Assembly: GCA_021837545.1 (NCBI GenBank)
Contig: JAKBFR010000040.1
Coordinates: 1 to 19,047, forward strand
DNA: 19,047 nucleotides
Reading direction: 5' to 3'
Source: Bacillota bacterium
GTDB taxonomy: Bacteria; Bacillota_A; Clostridia; Clostridiales; Clostridiaceae
Part shown: positions 1 through 8,298 of the stretch, one piece after another
Position numbering within the stretch: the first letter of the stretch is position 1
Layout: the number at the start of each line of letters is the position of its first letter
Position numbers and translations under genes: made by a program
Notes under the pieces: generated by a model
What the model was told of the DNA's origin: nothing
Database searches by the model: none
Seen by the model: only the letters and a program-made list of their open reading frames with translations

Positions 1-120
1 ATTAAAGTCTCTGCCTTCTTTGGCTATTAATGAGGGATTGGTTGTAACACCACATATTACTCCCATTTCATTTGCTTCTTTTATATGCTCTATGTTTGCT
101 GTGTCTAAAAAAAATCTCAT
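1..120 (-). CDS. tal: Transaldolase (small TalC/Fsa-like class), 5' part only
   Basis: The window holds only the first 40 codons; the gene runs off the left edge. The start ATG is at 120-118, preceded by a GAGGAG ribosome site about 10 nt upstream. The peptide begins MRFFLDTAN and contains [14 protein letters not shown], the conserved N-terminal signature of the small (~215 aa) transaldolase/fructose-6-phosphate aldolase family: the Asp of FLDTAN and the TTNPS loop are hallmark positions. The catalytic Schiff-base lysine lies outside the window. It follows araD on the same strand with a 56-bp gap and no visible terminator, so co-transcription is likely. Its role would be to feed xylulose-5-phosphate and related pentose phosphates from arabinose into the non-oxidative pentose phosphate pathway. 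Transaldolase and fructose-6-phosphate aldolase cannot be told apart from this fragment. Confidence 0.88.
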   Translation of the reverse strand, partial: MRFFLDTANIEHIKEANEMGVICGVTTNPSLIAKEGRDFN

Positions 121-176
121 TTCCTCAACATCTCCTCTTTAACTATTACTTATATTATTTTTTATTTATGTCTATT

Positions 177-863
177 TTATTGTCCATAATATGCATTTGC
201 ACCATGTTTTCTAAGATAGTGTTTATCTAAAAGATGTTGTTTAACACCTTTTACATCATTATTTAAAGTCATTGTTTTATATGCCATTTCAGCCACCTTA
301 TCTAATACTACTGCATTATAAACTGCTGAATTAGCATCTTTTCCCCAAGCAAATGGACCATGATTTTTAACTACAATAGCAGGAACTTCTAATGGATTTT
401 TATCTCCAATTGTTTCTACTATTACATTTCCTGTTTCTTTTTCATATTCTCCACTAATTTCTTCATCAGTTAAGTCACGAGTACATGGAATATCCCCATA
501 GAAATAATCCGCATGAGTTGTTCCAAAAGCGGGTATGAACATTCCTGCTTGAGCAAAAGTTGTTGCCCATTCTGAATGAGTATGAACAACTCCTCCAACA
601 CTCGGATAAGTGTTATACATAACTAAATGAGTTGCTGTATCAGTTGAAGGTTTATATTTCCCTTCAATAATATTTCCATTTAAGTCTATAACCACCATAT
701 CTTCTGCTTTCATAGTGTCATAATCAACACCACTTGGCTTTATTACTACTAGGCCTGTTTCTCTATCAATTTCGCTTACATTTCCCCATGTATAAATTAC
801 AAGTCCTTTTCTTTGTAGTTCCATATTTGCTTCATAAACTTTTTCCTTTAATTTTTCTAACAT
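177..863 (-). CDS. araD: L-ribulose-5-phosphate 4-epimerase AraD
   Basis: A cytoplasmic class II aldolase-fold zinc enzyme converting L-ribulose-5-phosphate to D-xylulose-5-phosphate, the last specific step of arabinose catabolism. The 228-aa length is normal for the family. Visible motifs are GNVSEID near residue 27, KPSGVDYD at 42-49, the zinc pair HTH (His94, His96), THADYFYGD with Asp119, NHGPFAWG with the third zinc ligand His168, and a C-terminal Tyr-Tyr near 226 matching the family's catalytic Tyr. The start ATG at 863 follows AAGGAGG at about 6 nt spacing. The gene lies downstream of araR with a 255-bp gap carrying an AraR-like box, and upstream of a transaldolase gene. The related L-fuculose-phosphate aldolases share the fold, but the araA/araR context and the near full-length AraD signature favour AraD. 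Confidence 0.96.
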   Translation of the reverse strand: MLEKLKEKVYEANMELQRKGLVIYTWGNVSEIDRETGLVVIKPSGVDYDTMKAEDMVVIDLNGNIIEGKYKPSTDTATHLVMYNTYPSVGGVVHTHSEWATTFAQAGMFIPAFGTTHADYFYGDIPCTRDLTDEEISGEYEKETGNVIVETIGDKNPLEVPAIVVKNHGPFAWGKDANSAVYNAVVLDKVAEMAYKTMTLNNDVKGVKQHLLDKHYLRKHGANAYYGQ

Positions 864-885
864 AATATCCTCCTTAATTCAATTA

Positions 886-930
886 AGAGTTAATGCCCTT
901 TATGGGTATCCCCTGTGGACAATGTATAGT
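886..930. repeat. GC-richer repeat-like patch in the araD leader
   Basis: The araD leader contains a patch less AT-rich than its surroundings. It has GCCC-TTTAT-GGGTA at 895-908 and TGGACAATGT at 916-925. The same two modules, in swapped order, occur at 16904-16930 downstream of galM. This suggests remnants of one dispersed intergenic repeat family (inference). A genome-wide search would be needed to confirm it. The patch would be transcribed in the araD mRNA leader. Confidence 0.35.
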
Positions 931-993
931 TAACGGCTAATGATAAAACCACTACGTGATTTCTATTAAATGATCTTATATGTGCTTTAAAAC

Positions 994-1030
994 CTTCACA
1001 TACAATCTTGTTGTATGTATGTACGTACAA
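994..1030 (-). promoter_or_regulatory. AraR-like operator(s) upstream of araD
   Basis: On the minus strand TTGTACGTACAT (1030-1019) contains the GTACGTAC core of the AraR box known from Bacillus (ATTTGTACGTACAAAT). A weaker copy, TTGTATGTGAAG, lies at 1005-994, 25 bp further downstream. The araD start is about 130-165 bp away. AT-rich sequence just upstream (1031-1045 region) offers poor -10 candidates, and no convincing -35 was found. The operator call is therefore firmer than any promoter call here. Confidence 0.6.
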
Positions 1031-1064
1031 GAGTGTATATAATAATAAATATATATTAACATTC

Positions 1065-1112
1065 ATCTTTGCTTCAAGTATTTAAAACTTCAAACTACTG
1101 TAAAGCAAAGAT
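1065..1112. other. Stem-loop just after araR
   Basis: A perfect 10-bp inverted repeat (ATCTTTGCTT at 1065-1074, AAGCAAAGAT at 1103-1112) encloses a 28-nt AT-rich loop. It begins 7 bp after the araR stop codon. On the minus strand no T-run follows the stem, so it is not a standard intrinsic terminator; it may stabilise or partly terminate the araR transcript. Confidence 0.4.
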
Positions 1113-1118
1113 AAAAAA

Positions 1119-2192
1119 TTAAACTCTAGAACATGAATCTCTAACAATAAGCTCAGCACTATATGTATATTGAGGTTTATCTATTCTTCCTTCAATCATA
1201 TCAATAATACATTTTGCTGCCTTTATCCCCATTTCTTCCTTTGGATGTTTTATTGTTGTAAGCTTAACATCCGATGAAACTGCTAAGCTAGAATCATCAA
1301 AACTTACAATTGATAAATCTTTAGGTATTTTTATACCTTCTTTTCTACAATTGTCTATTACTCTTAAAGCAACTTTATCATTATAACAGACGATTGCTGT
1401 TGGTCTATTTTCAAGGCTTAATATCTTTTTTGTAAATTGATTTATGTACATTTCTTCGTTATCAGTTATGTATTCTCCTACTATATTTTTGTCAAAACTC
1501 AAATCGTATTCTTTAAGAGCTTTTATATAACCTTTTCTACGTTTTTCACCTTGTAGATCATCTGCTTTAAATATTGCAGCAATATTCTTATGACCAAGTT
1601 CTAACAAATAATTTGTTAGTTTATATCCACCTTGTTCATCATCTACTATAATGAAAGCAGAATTTTCTTCATCACAATTAGCATTTATTGCAATGTATTT
1701 TATGTTGTTCTTTTCTAATTTTTTTATACTTTCATGGTGCAAATTATTTATAGTACTTTGTGCTGGTTCTACTATTAGCCCAGCTATATCTTGATTTATA
1801 ATATTTTCAAAACAAATTCTTTCATTTTCAATATCGTTATTACTATTAAATAACAATAAATTATATCCCTTTTTTCTAAGCTCCTCTTCTATACCTGCTA
1901 TAATTTTAGGAAAAATATAATCTGATATATACGTTGTAAGTACCGCAACATTTTTCTTAACTTCATTTGTTTTTTTATTAGAGTAAAAACTTCCTTTTCC
2001 TCTTTCTTTATATATCCAACCTTCTTGAACTAAATAACTAAGTGCTTGCCTTACGGTATGCCTACTTACATTAAACAGAGTGGCTATTTCATGTTCAGAA
2101 GATAATTGTTCTCCTGAGAAAACCTTATTCTCTTCTATAAGATTTATATAATATTTTTCAATAATCTCGTGTTTTGTTTCAGATTCTTTCAT
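1119..2192 (-). CDS. araR: Arabinose repressor AraR (GntR HTH + LacI-type sensor domain)
   Basis: A 357-aa transcriptional repressor. Residues ~8-72 form a GntR-type winged helix: LSSEHEIATLFNVSRHTVRQ is the helix-turn-helix and GWIYKERGKGSFYS the wing. Residues ~80-357 form a LacI/ribose-binding-protein-like effector domain, with segments such as NVAVLTTYISDYIFPKIIAG and IVSFDDSSLA. This chimeric architecture and length are those of AraR of Bacillus and clostridia, whose effector is L-arabinose. The gene diverges from araA. It has its own sigma-A promoter with an AraR-like box downstream of it, so it is probably autorepressed. The start ATG at 2192 has only a weak upstream GGAAG, implying modest translation. 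AraR-like boxes before araA, the chemoreceptor gene, galM and araD define its likely regulon. Effector specificity is inferred from context. Confidence 0.93.
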   Translation of the reverse strand: MKESETKHEIIEKYYINLIEENKVFSGEQLSSEHEIATLFNVSRHTVRQALSYLVQEGWIYKERGKGSFYSNKKTNEVKKNVAVLTTYISDYIFPKIIAGIEEELRKKGYNLLLFNSNNDIENERICFENIINQDIAGLIVEPAQSTINNLHHESIKKLEKNNIKYIAINANCDEENSAFIIVDDEQGGYKLTNYLLELGHKNIAAIFKADDLQGEKRRKGYIKALKEYDLSFDKNIVGEYITDNEEMYINQFTKKILSLENRPTAIVCYNDKVALRVIDNCRKEGIKIPKDLSIVSFDDSSLAVSSDVKLTTIKHPKEEMGIKAAKCIIDMIEGRIDKPQYTYSAELIVRDSCSRV

Positions 2193-2259
2193 TATTTATC
2201 AACTACTTCCATTCAAATAGAGTATGCACTACTTTTCTTAAAATATTAAATTTCAGAAG

Positions 2260-2271
2260 TTGTACGCACTT
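2260..2271 (-). promoter_or_regulatory. AraR-like operator for araR itself
   Basis: The plus-strand sequence TTGTACGCACTT matches the left half of the AraR box well and the right half partly. It lies just downstream of the araR -10 element, next to the expected transcription start near 2274. Binding here would block araR transcription. Confidence 0.55.
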
Positions 2272-2280
2272 GATGATTTG

Positions 2281-2309
2281 ATTATATATCCATTTTATTA
2301 TTATATCAA
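2281..2309 (-). promoter_or_regulatory. araR promoter (sigma-A type)
   Basis: Read on the minus strand: TTGATA (2309-2304), a 17-bp spacer, then TATAAT (2286-2281). The transcript would begin about 80 nt before the araR start codon. The rest of the 413-bp araR-araA gap (2310-2487) is AT-rich with no further signal I could recognise. Confidence 0.75.
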
Positions 2310-2487
2310 TAGTTTTTACGAATTATTTATTTAATTAAATTGAAACATCTCACTGTATCGTATATTTTTAATTATACATTATACAACATAGTGTTTACTT
2401 AAATCATCAATATAAGTCTATCCTAATATGTACTCTATTTTTCTTTTGTTTTATAAAAAAATTATTAATAAACTTTCCGTTTTTCCC

Positions 2488-2532
2488 TTGTATGTACAAT
2501 ATTATTATATTATAATATACTTGTACATACAT
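2488..2532 (+). promoter_or_regulatory. araA promoter with two AraR-like operators
   Basis: The promoter is TTGTAT (2488-2493), a 17-bp spacer and a consensus TATAAT (2511-2516). Box 1, TTGTATGTACAA (2488-2499), covers the -35. Box 2, TTGTACATACAT (2521-2532), covers the expected start site near 2523. The boxes begin 33 bp apart, about three helical turns, so two AraR dimers could bind the same DNA face. The same arrangement recurs before the chemoreceptor and galM genes. Confidence 0.85.
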
Positions 2533-2555
2533 CATAGTTTGTTTGTATTTATAAA

Positions 2556-2565
2556 AATGTATACT
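2556..2565 (+). promoter_or_regulatory. Conserved leader motif AATGTATACT
   Basis: A 10-nt motif with a palindromic GTATAC core, 35 bp after the start of operator box 2. Identical copies lie at 13677 and 15658 in the two sister promoters. It may be a third, degenerate AraR site or an mRNA leader element. Confidence 0.45.
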
Positions 2566-2605
2566 GAAATCCAATAAATATTTTATTATGTAGGAGGAAT
2601 GTTAA

Positions 2606-4072
2606 ATGATCAAGTTAAAAAATTATGAATTTTGGTTTGTTACAGGTAGTCAGCCTCTTTATGGTCCTGAAGTAATAGATCAAGTATCCGACAACACTAA
2701 AAAGGTTGTTGAAGGGTTAAATTCTAAAGCTCTACCTTACAAAATTGTATTTAAAACAGTTGCTACTAATTCTGATTCAATCAGAAAAGTGTGTAATGAT
2801 GCTAATATTTCTGAAAATTGCGCTGGTATAATCACTTGGATGCATACATTCTCACCAGCTAAGATGTGGATTCATGGTTTAACAGAACTTAGAAAGCCAT
2901 TACTTCACCTTCATACTCAATTTAACAAAGAAATTCCTTGGGGAACAATTGATATGGACTTCATGAATTTAAACCAGGCAGCTCATGGAGATAGAGAATT
3001 TGGATATATTGGAGCTAGACTTGATATAGCTCGTAAAATAGTAGTTGGTCACTGGACAGATGATTCTGTTGCAGCTGATATAGCTAAATGGATGGCTCCT
3101 GCTGTTGCTGTTACTGAAGGACGTAGCATTAAAGTTGCTCGTTTTGGGGACAACATGAGAGATGTTGCTGTTACTGATGGTGATAGAATTGAAGCTGAAA
3201 TTAAATTTGGTTGGACTATAGATTACTATGGTGTTGGCGACTTGGTTAAATCAATGGCTAACGTTACTGAGGGTCAAATTGATGAACTTATGGCTGAATA
3301 TGCTTCATTATATGATATAGATCCTAATTCTTCAATAGATTCAATTCGTGAACAAGCTAAAATTGAAATTGGCTTAAGAACTTTCTTAGATGCAAAAGGA
3401 TATACGGCTTTCACAACTAACTTCCAAGCACTTCATGGATTGAAACAGCTTCCAGGACTTGCTGCTCAACATTTAATGGCTGAGGGTTATGGATTTGGTG
3501 CTGAAGGAGATTGGAAAACTGCTGCACTTCTTAGAGCTATGAAAATCATGGCTGAAGGAAAAGGTACAGGCTTAATGGAAGATTATACTTACAATCTTGA
3601 TTCTGAAAATGGATTAATTCTTGGTGCACATATGCTTGAAATTTGTCCAACACTTGCTGCAACAAAACCAGTTATTGAAGTACATCCACTTGGAATTGGA
3701 GATAAAGAAGATCCTGCTCGTTTAGTATTTAAAGGAGCTTCTGGTCCTGCAGTTGCTGCTTCATTAATAGATATGGGTAACAGATTCCGTTTAATTGTTA
3801 ATAGTGTTGATGCTGTTGAAGTAACTGAAGATATGCCTAACTTACCAGTAGCAAGTGTTCTTTGGAAACCACAACCATCATTAAAAGAAGGTGCTAAAGC
3901 ATGGATTATTGCTGGTGGTGCTCATCATACTAGTTTCTCTTTCATAGTTGATGAAGAACAATTAGTAGACTGGGCTGATATGGTTGGTATCGAATGCGTA
4001 TTAATTAATAATGATACTAAACTTTCAACTTTCAAAAATGAATTAAGATTTGCTAGCGTTGCTTGGAAGTAA
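2606..4072 (+). CDS. araA: L-arabinose isomerase AraA
   Basis: A cytoplasmic, Mn-dependent isomerase converting L-arabinose to L-ribulose. The 488-aa length is near the usual ~500. It begins with the typical segment EFWFVTGSQPLYG. Metal-ligand positions inferred from E. coli AraA are all present: Glu300 (AEGDWKTAALLRAMK), Glu325 (LMEDYTYN), His342 (GAHMLEICP) and His441 (GGAHHTSFSF). The ATG at 2606 follows AGGAGG at 8 nt. It is a single-gene unit on the plus strand, ended by a strong terminator at 4241-4275. Its promoter carries two AraR-like operators, so expression should be arabinose-induced. The codons and translation look intact along the whole length. No ribulokinase gene follows, which is unusual compared with classic araBAD order. 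Confidence 0.97.
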   Translation: MIKLKNYEFWFVTGSQPLYGPEVIDQVSDNTKKVVEGLNSKALPYKIVFKTVATNSDSIRKVCNDANISENCAGIITWMHTFSPAKMWIHGLTELRKPLLHLHTQFNKEIPWGTIDMDFMNLNQAAHGDREFGYIGARLDIARKIVVGHWTDDSVAADIAKWMAPAVAVTEGRSIKVARFGDNMRDVAVTDGDRIEAEIKFGWTIDYYGVGDLVKSMANVTEGQIDELMAEYASLYDIDPNSSIDSIREQAKIEIGLRTFLDAKGYTAFTTNFQALHGLKQLPGLAAQHLMAEGYGFGAEGDWKTAALLRAMKIMAEGKGTGLMEDYTYNLDSENGLILGAHMLEICPTLAATKPVIEVHPLGIGDKEDPARLVFKGASGPAVAASLIDMGNRFRLIVNSVDAVEVTEDMPNLPVASVLWKPQPSLKEGAKAWIIAGGAHHTSFSFIVDEEQLVDWADMVGIECVLINNDTKLSTFKNELRFASVAWK

Positions 4073-4187
4073 GTTAAAATCTTCGCCTAATTATTTTATT
4101 TCATAAAAATTCAAAATAAAACTTGATTTACTTTGTTTGTTTGTTAAGTAAGTTAGAGTAATAAAATATAAAATATTATTGTTCTAA

Positions 4188-4205
4188 AACGGATACCCCT
4201 CCGTT
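4188..4205. other. Small hairpin downstream of araA
   Basis: AACGGA and TCCGTT form a 6-bp stem around a TACCCC loop, with weak outer pairing of TATTATT and AATAATA. No T-run follows, so it is not a terminator alone. It may protect the araA transcript's 3' end or be repeat debris. Confidence 0.35.
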
Positions 4206-4240
4206 AATAATACTATTTATTATATTCCCTCCATTAGTAA

Positions 4241-4275
4241 AAGACAAAGTCTGCGAAACAGACTTTGTCTTTTTT
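4241..4275 (+). terminator. Intrinsic terminator of araA, possibly bidirectional
   Basis: A perfect 13-bp stem (AAGACAAAGTCTG at 4241-4253, CAGACTTTGTCTT at 4259-4271) has a CGAAA loop and is followed by a T-run. The reverse strand also ends in TTTT, so it could also stop the minus-strand kinase transcript whose gene ends at 4328. Confidence 0.92.
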
Positions 4276-4327
4276 ATTCTTAGGAATTAAATCTAGGTAT
4301 AATAGAAAACTATTAATTTAGTATACC

Positions 4328-6091
4328 TTATTCAATTATAGGATGCCTTAACTCTACAATAGTTCCTTCCCCATAAATACTTTTATATGTTAGTCCATAT
4401 TCTTCACCATACATAAGTCGTATTCTTTCATTTACATTAAAAATTCCATATCCCATTTCTGTTCCTTTTTCGCTACTATTTGTAAGCATTCTATTTATTT
4501 TATGTAATGCTTCCTCTTCTATTCCTTTTCCATTATCTTTTATAATAAAGCATAATAAATCGCCTTCAATCTTCCCCGTTATTGAAATTTTTCCATTTCC
4601 TCTTTTCTCTTTAATACCATGATAAATTGCATTTTCTACTAATGGCTGCAATATTAATTTTATTAATTTATAATTAAACATGTTTTCGTCAAAATCAATT
4701 TCATAATCTAATTTGTCTTCATATCTTATTTTCTGTATAGTTAAGTAACTTTGTAAATGATTCAATTCTTCTTTTACACTTATTATTTCTTTTCCTTTGC
4801 TTAAACTGATTCTAAGCAAATTAGTAAATGCCTCTATTATTTCCACTATATCCTGTTCATTGTGTTCTTCTGCCATCCATCTTATTGTATCTAACGTGTT
4901 ATACATAAAATGTGGCTTAATTTGAGCTTGAAGTACATTCATCTCAGCAATTCTTTTATTTTTCTCCTCTATTTGTACCAAGTTTATAAGGTTATTAATT
5001 TCCTTTACCATGGTATTAAATGAACTTCCAAGCTCACCTATTTCATCACTATATTTAGTATTAAAAGATACTGTCAAATCTCCTTCTTGAGCTCTTCTCA
5101 TTAATTGTTTCAATTTTTGAATTGGCTTTACGATAGATCTTGTAAAAATCACAACTAACCCTTCTGCAATTATTAATGCTACAATACCAATAATCAAAGA
5201 ATAATATCTTATATATTTTATTACACGCAATCCTTCGCTTTCAGGGAATACACCAATTGTTTCCCATCCTGTATATTTTGATGAAACCTTAGTTAACTGA
5301 TAATTTTCTCCATTTATACTTTTCATTATTATTTCATTATTAATATTTTCTATCCAATCATTATTAATTCTATAAACAATATTATTAACAGGTGTATATA
5401 CTATATTTTTATCACTATCCACAATGTATATAAATCCGGCTGTTCCCGGCTTTGAATTTTCGATAAAACTTTTTATAACATCCAGTTTTATATCAATAAG
5501 TATCACGCCTTTTATTTCTTTGGTATTATAATCTACCACTGCCTTGGACATTGAAAAAACTTCATCAGCAGAATAACGAAATATATTATCAATATTTCTT
5601 CCTATTGGTTTAGTAAATAAATGTATTTTATCTGGTTCGTTATATGATTTTGAATACCAATCTTCATACACTAATGAATCTCTTGATACCTTATTCATAA
5701 CATCACTTATATATCCACCGTTAGTGTTTACAATCATTATTCCAGCTATTTCTGGATTGAACTTAATAAAATTATATATTGGCTTATAAGCATCATCTTC
5801 TATATCATTGCTTTCTAGCTTATTCTCATTAAAAAATTTTAATATTCTAGGATCAGTAGACATATAATTAATTATATTTTCAGTGTTATTTACATAAGAC
5901 TCCATACTGTTATTTATTTGCTTTATTATTTGCTTTGTATTTTCATTTTGCGAATGATTTATTGAATCTTTATATAGTAAATTTCCTAAAGTAGTTATTG
6001 TAATTGTTACTGCTAAAATTACTACAAAAAAATATAATATAAGCTTATAACCAATACTTTTATTCATAAAATGTATTTTTATATTATTCAA
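4328..6091 (-). CDS. YesM/LytS-type sensor histidine kinase
   Basis: A membrane sensor kinase, partner of the YesN-type regulator at 12267. With the start used here it has 587 aa: a membrane helix at ~17-38, an extracytoplasmic Cache-like region at ~39-295, a second helix at ~297-317, HAMP at ~316-371, a His_kinase domain with phospho-acceptor His394 in IKPHFMYNTLDTIRWM, and an ATPase domain with N-box LVENAIYHG (Asn487) and DNGKG (519-523). I chose the TTG at 6091 because GGAG lies 8 nt upstream; the ATG at 6067 (8 codons later) lacks a ribosome site. It follows the ABC importer genes but is separated by a terminator at 6133-6179, so it is probably expressed at a lower level by read-through. 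Kinases of this group can take input from a separate membrane-anchored sugar-binding protein, and one is encoded at 11318. Confidence 0.9.
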   Translation of the reverse strand: MNNIKIHFMNKSIGYKLILYFFVVILAVTITITTLGNLLYKDSINHSQNENTKQIIKQINNSMESYVNNTENIINYMSTDPRILKFFNENKLESNDIEDDAYKPIYNFIKFNPEIAGIMIVNTNGGYISDVMNKVSRDSLVYEDWYSKSYNEPDKIHLFTKPIGRNIDNIFRYSADEVFSMSKAVVDYNTKEIKGVILIDIKLDVIKSFIENSKPGTAGFIYIVDSDKNIVYTPVNNIVYRINNDWIENINNEIIMKSINGENYQLTKVSSKYTGWETIGVFPESEGLRVIKYIRYYSLIIGIVALIIAEGLVVIFTRSIVKPIQKLKQLMRRAQEGDLTVSFNTKYSDEIGELGSSFNTMVKEINNLINLVQIEEKNKRIAEMNVLQAQIKPHFMYNTLDTIRWMAEEHNEQDIVEIIEAFTNLLRISLSKGKEIISVKEELNHLQSYLTIQKIRYEDKLDYEIDFDENMFNYKLIKLILQPLVENAIYHGIKEKRGNGKISITGKIEGDLLCFIIKDNGKGIEEEALHKINRMLTNSSEKGTEMGYGIFNVNERIRLMYGEEYGLTYKSIYGEGTIVELRHPIIE

Positions 6092-6132
6092 ATCATCCAC
6101 TCCAATCCATGCATATATTATATTCCTTATAT

Positions 6133-6179
6133 AAAACAAAGTGTAGAGTTTTATTATTATAAACTCTACACTTTGTTTT
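6133..6179 (-). terminator. Intrinsic terminator between importer and kinase genes
   Basis: A perfect 19-bp inverted repeat (6133-6151 with 6161-6179) around a 9-nt AT loop ends on the minus strand in TTTT followed by ATAT. It lies 71 bp after the last permease gene and just before the kinase gene, and would reduce kinase expression relative to the importer. Confidence 0.8.
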
Positions 6180-6249
6180 CTGCACATTAAATAAAATAAC
6201 ATCTTAGTATTTTTATTTGCTTTATTTCATATCCCTTATAGATATTTTA

Positions 6250-7260
6250 TTAACTTATTGGTATGGGAACTTTTCGTTTTTCATCCCTAATAACAATTAT
6301 TCTTTGTAATACTATAAATATAAATAATAACATTCCAACCGCTATCTTTGTCCACCAAGAATTTAGTGTTCCATCGAACATTATAAGACTTTGTATAATT
6401 CCTGTTGTTAGGACACCAAATAATGGTCCTATAATATATCCATAACCTCCAGTTAAAAGTATGCCTCCTATTACACAGGCTGCTATTGCATCCATCTCCA
6501 TTCCATTGCAGTGGAGACCATATCCTGAAAGTGTATATATTGTAAACAATAATCCACCTAATGCTGAACAAAATCCAGAGAATGTATATACTAGTATTTT
6601 GGTTCTTTCTACTGGTAATCCCATTAATTTAGCTGAATTTTCATTACCGCCAACAGCATATATTGTTCTACCAAACTTTGTGAATTTAAGCATGTAAGAT
6701 GCTGCAATTACAACTAATAAGCTTACTACCACATTAATTGATATAAATGCTCCTGGTATTATTGGTATTCTAAATGATGAGATTTTAGTAAATACAGGAT
6801 TATCAATAGTAATTGTATCTATGCTTATAATATAGCTTGATCCTCTTGCAAAGAACATACCTGCAAGGGTTACTATCCACGGATGTAATTTAAATTTTTG
6901 AATTAAGAATCCTTGAATTGTCCCAAAAATCATTCCCACCACAAGCACTATTATCATTACTAAAAATGGATTTACTCCTTTTTGTAATAAACTTGCAGTT
7001 ATCATACTTACAAGAGCTATCATAGCCCCTACTGAAAGATCTATTCCACCAGTTAATATCGCTACTGCTTCTCCAATTGCAACTACTATCAAATATGCAT
7101 TGTCTATAAATAAATTTGTAAATACTTGTGGTGATAAAAATCCTTTGTACAAAACTGATCCTATTAAAAATAATCCAATAAATAATGAAATTGTAGCATA
7201 AATTGCAATATAATCTTTATTTATTTTAAATAACCTTGTCTTCTCTATGGATTTATTCAT
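6250..7260 (-). CDS. Sugar ABC transporter permease (YjfF-like)
   Basis: A 336-aa inner-membrane permease of the ribose/galactofuranose BPD_transp_2 family, very hydrophobic with about 8-10 helices. Family marks include GGIDLSVGAMIALVSM (residues ~71-86), QKFKLHPWIVTLAGMFFARG and GRTIYAVGGNENSAKLMGLPVERTK (cytoplasmic loop contacting the ATPase), then the glycine-rich GGILLTGGYGYIIGPLFG. The start codon overlaps the previous permease's stop by 4 bp (ATGA), so the two are translationally coupled and likely form a heterodimeric channel, as YtfT/YjfF do. The upstream GAGGTG is a good ribosome site. The substrate is inferred from the operon: L-arabinose or a related furanose. Confidence 0.9.
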   Translation of the reverse strand: MNKSIEKTRLFKINKDYIAIYATISLFIGLFLIGSVLYKGFLSPQVFTNLFIDNAYLIVVAIGEAVAILTGGIDLSVGAMIALVSMITASLLQKGVNPFLVMIIVLVVGMIFGTIQGFLIQKFKLHPWIVTLAGMFFARGSSYIISIDTITIDNPVFTKISSFRIPIIPGAFISINVVVSLLVVIAASYMLKFTKFGRTIYAVGGNENSAKLMGLPVERTKILVYTFSGFCSALGGLLFTIYTLSGYGLHCNGMEMDAIAACVIGGILLTGGYGYIIGPLFGVLTTGIIQSLIMFDGTLNSWWTKIAVGMLLFIFIVLQRIIVIRDEKRKVPIPIS

Positions 7261-8297
7261 GCACCAATCACCTCTTTTTCTTTTAAAGTGACCTTATATT
7301 TCTTGTTTATATTTAGCGTTTTTCTAAATTCAGGAGATTGAATTATGCATACAACTATAACAACTATAGCCTTAACCACTAATGTGATTTCTGGTGCAAC
7401 TCCCAAACTATAAATTGTTGTTGTTAATGTTTGAATAAATAAAGCACCTACTACAGTACCTCCAAGATAAAATCTTCCTCCAGACATAGAAGTTCCTCCT
7501 ATAACTGTTGCAAGTATTGCATCAAGTTCTAGCCATAATCCTACGTTATTAGCATCTGCACTCTTTATATTAGAACATAGAATTATACCTGCTATACCTG
7601 CAAGCATTCCGCATATAATATAAAGCGAAAACACAACTTTTTTAGATTGAATTCCTGCAAATTTACAAGAGTTACTGTTAACACCTATAGATTCTATAAA
7701 CAATCCGAGTGCCGTTCTTCTTATTAATATATACATAGTAAATGCAGCTATAAGTGCAATAAATATTGCTACTGGAAGTAGTATATATCCAGTTCCTATA
7801 AATATAAAATCTTTATTAGTAAAAGTTAATATTTGACCTCCAGTTATGAGTTGGGCAATTCCTCTACCTACTATATACAAAATTAATGTTCCAACCATGG
7901 GTTGAACTCCAATATAAGAAACCAAAAATCCATTCCATACTCCACATAATACTCCACTAAATACACCTATTAATATAGCTAGCGGTACAGAACCACCATC
8001 AACTATGACAGTTGCAGATAAGGCTGCACTTATTGCAATTATAGAACCCACTGAAATATCAATTCCTTGAGTTGCAATAACGAGTGTCATTCCTATAGAT
8101 ATAAGTATAAGAGGTGCTGCACGGTTTAATATATCTATTGTGTTTCCAAATAAATGTCCATCTTTCATAGTTATACTTAAAAAACTTGGTGTCATAATAA
8201 AATTAACTAAAAGTAATATTATCAAGCTTGTTGCTGGCCAAAATATTTTTGCACTATAAAATTTCTGAAGCATATTTCTATCTTTTTTATTTTTCAT
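7257..8297 (-). CDS. Sugar ABC transporter permease (YtfT-like)
   Basis: A 346-aa permease, partner of the downstream permease. Family motifs are GMTLVIATQGIDISVGSIIAISAALSA (~residues 74-100), SYIGVQPMVGTLILYIVGRGIAQL, ESIGVNSNSCKFAGIQSKKV (the ATPase-contacting loop) and VIGGTSMSGGRFYLGGTVVGALF. I chose the ATG at 8297, one base after the ATPase stop codon (TAA-T-ATG). A GTG at 8309 would add four residues but sits inside the probable ribosome site AGGCGG. Gene order ATPase-permease-permease with 1-bp and overlapping junctions shows a tight operon and matched stoichiometry. Confidence 0.9.
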   Translation of the reverse strand: MKNKKDRNMLQKFYSAKIFWPATSLIILLLVNFIMTPSFLSITMKDGHLFGNTIDILNRAAPLILISIGMTLVIATQGIDISVGSIIAISAALSATVIVDGGSVPLAILIGVFSGVLCGVWNGFLVSYIGVQPMVGTLILYIVGRGIAQLITGGQILTFTNKDFIFIGTGYILLPVAIFIALIAAFTMYILIRRTALGLFIESIGVNSNSCKFAGIQSKKVVFSLYIICGMLAGIAGIILCSNIKSADANNVGLWLELDAILATVIGGTSMSGGRFYLGGTVVGALFIQTLTTTIYSLGVAPEITLVVKAIVVIVVCIIQSPEFRKTLNINKKYKVTLKEKEVIGA

Positions 8298-8298
8298 A

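Noticed and set aside
2193..2605. A CcpA (cre) catabolite-repression site near araA
   Set aside because: I looked for the TGNAANCGNTNNCA-type consensus in this gap and the other promoter regions and found no acceptable match by eye.
6263..6697. Plus-strand reading frames within the YjfF-like permease gene
   Set aside because: They are antisense to a well-supported membrane protein and show no domain or ribosome site. Treated as shadow frames.
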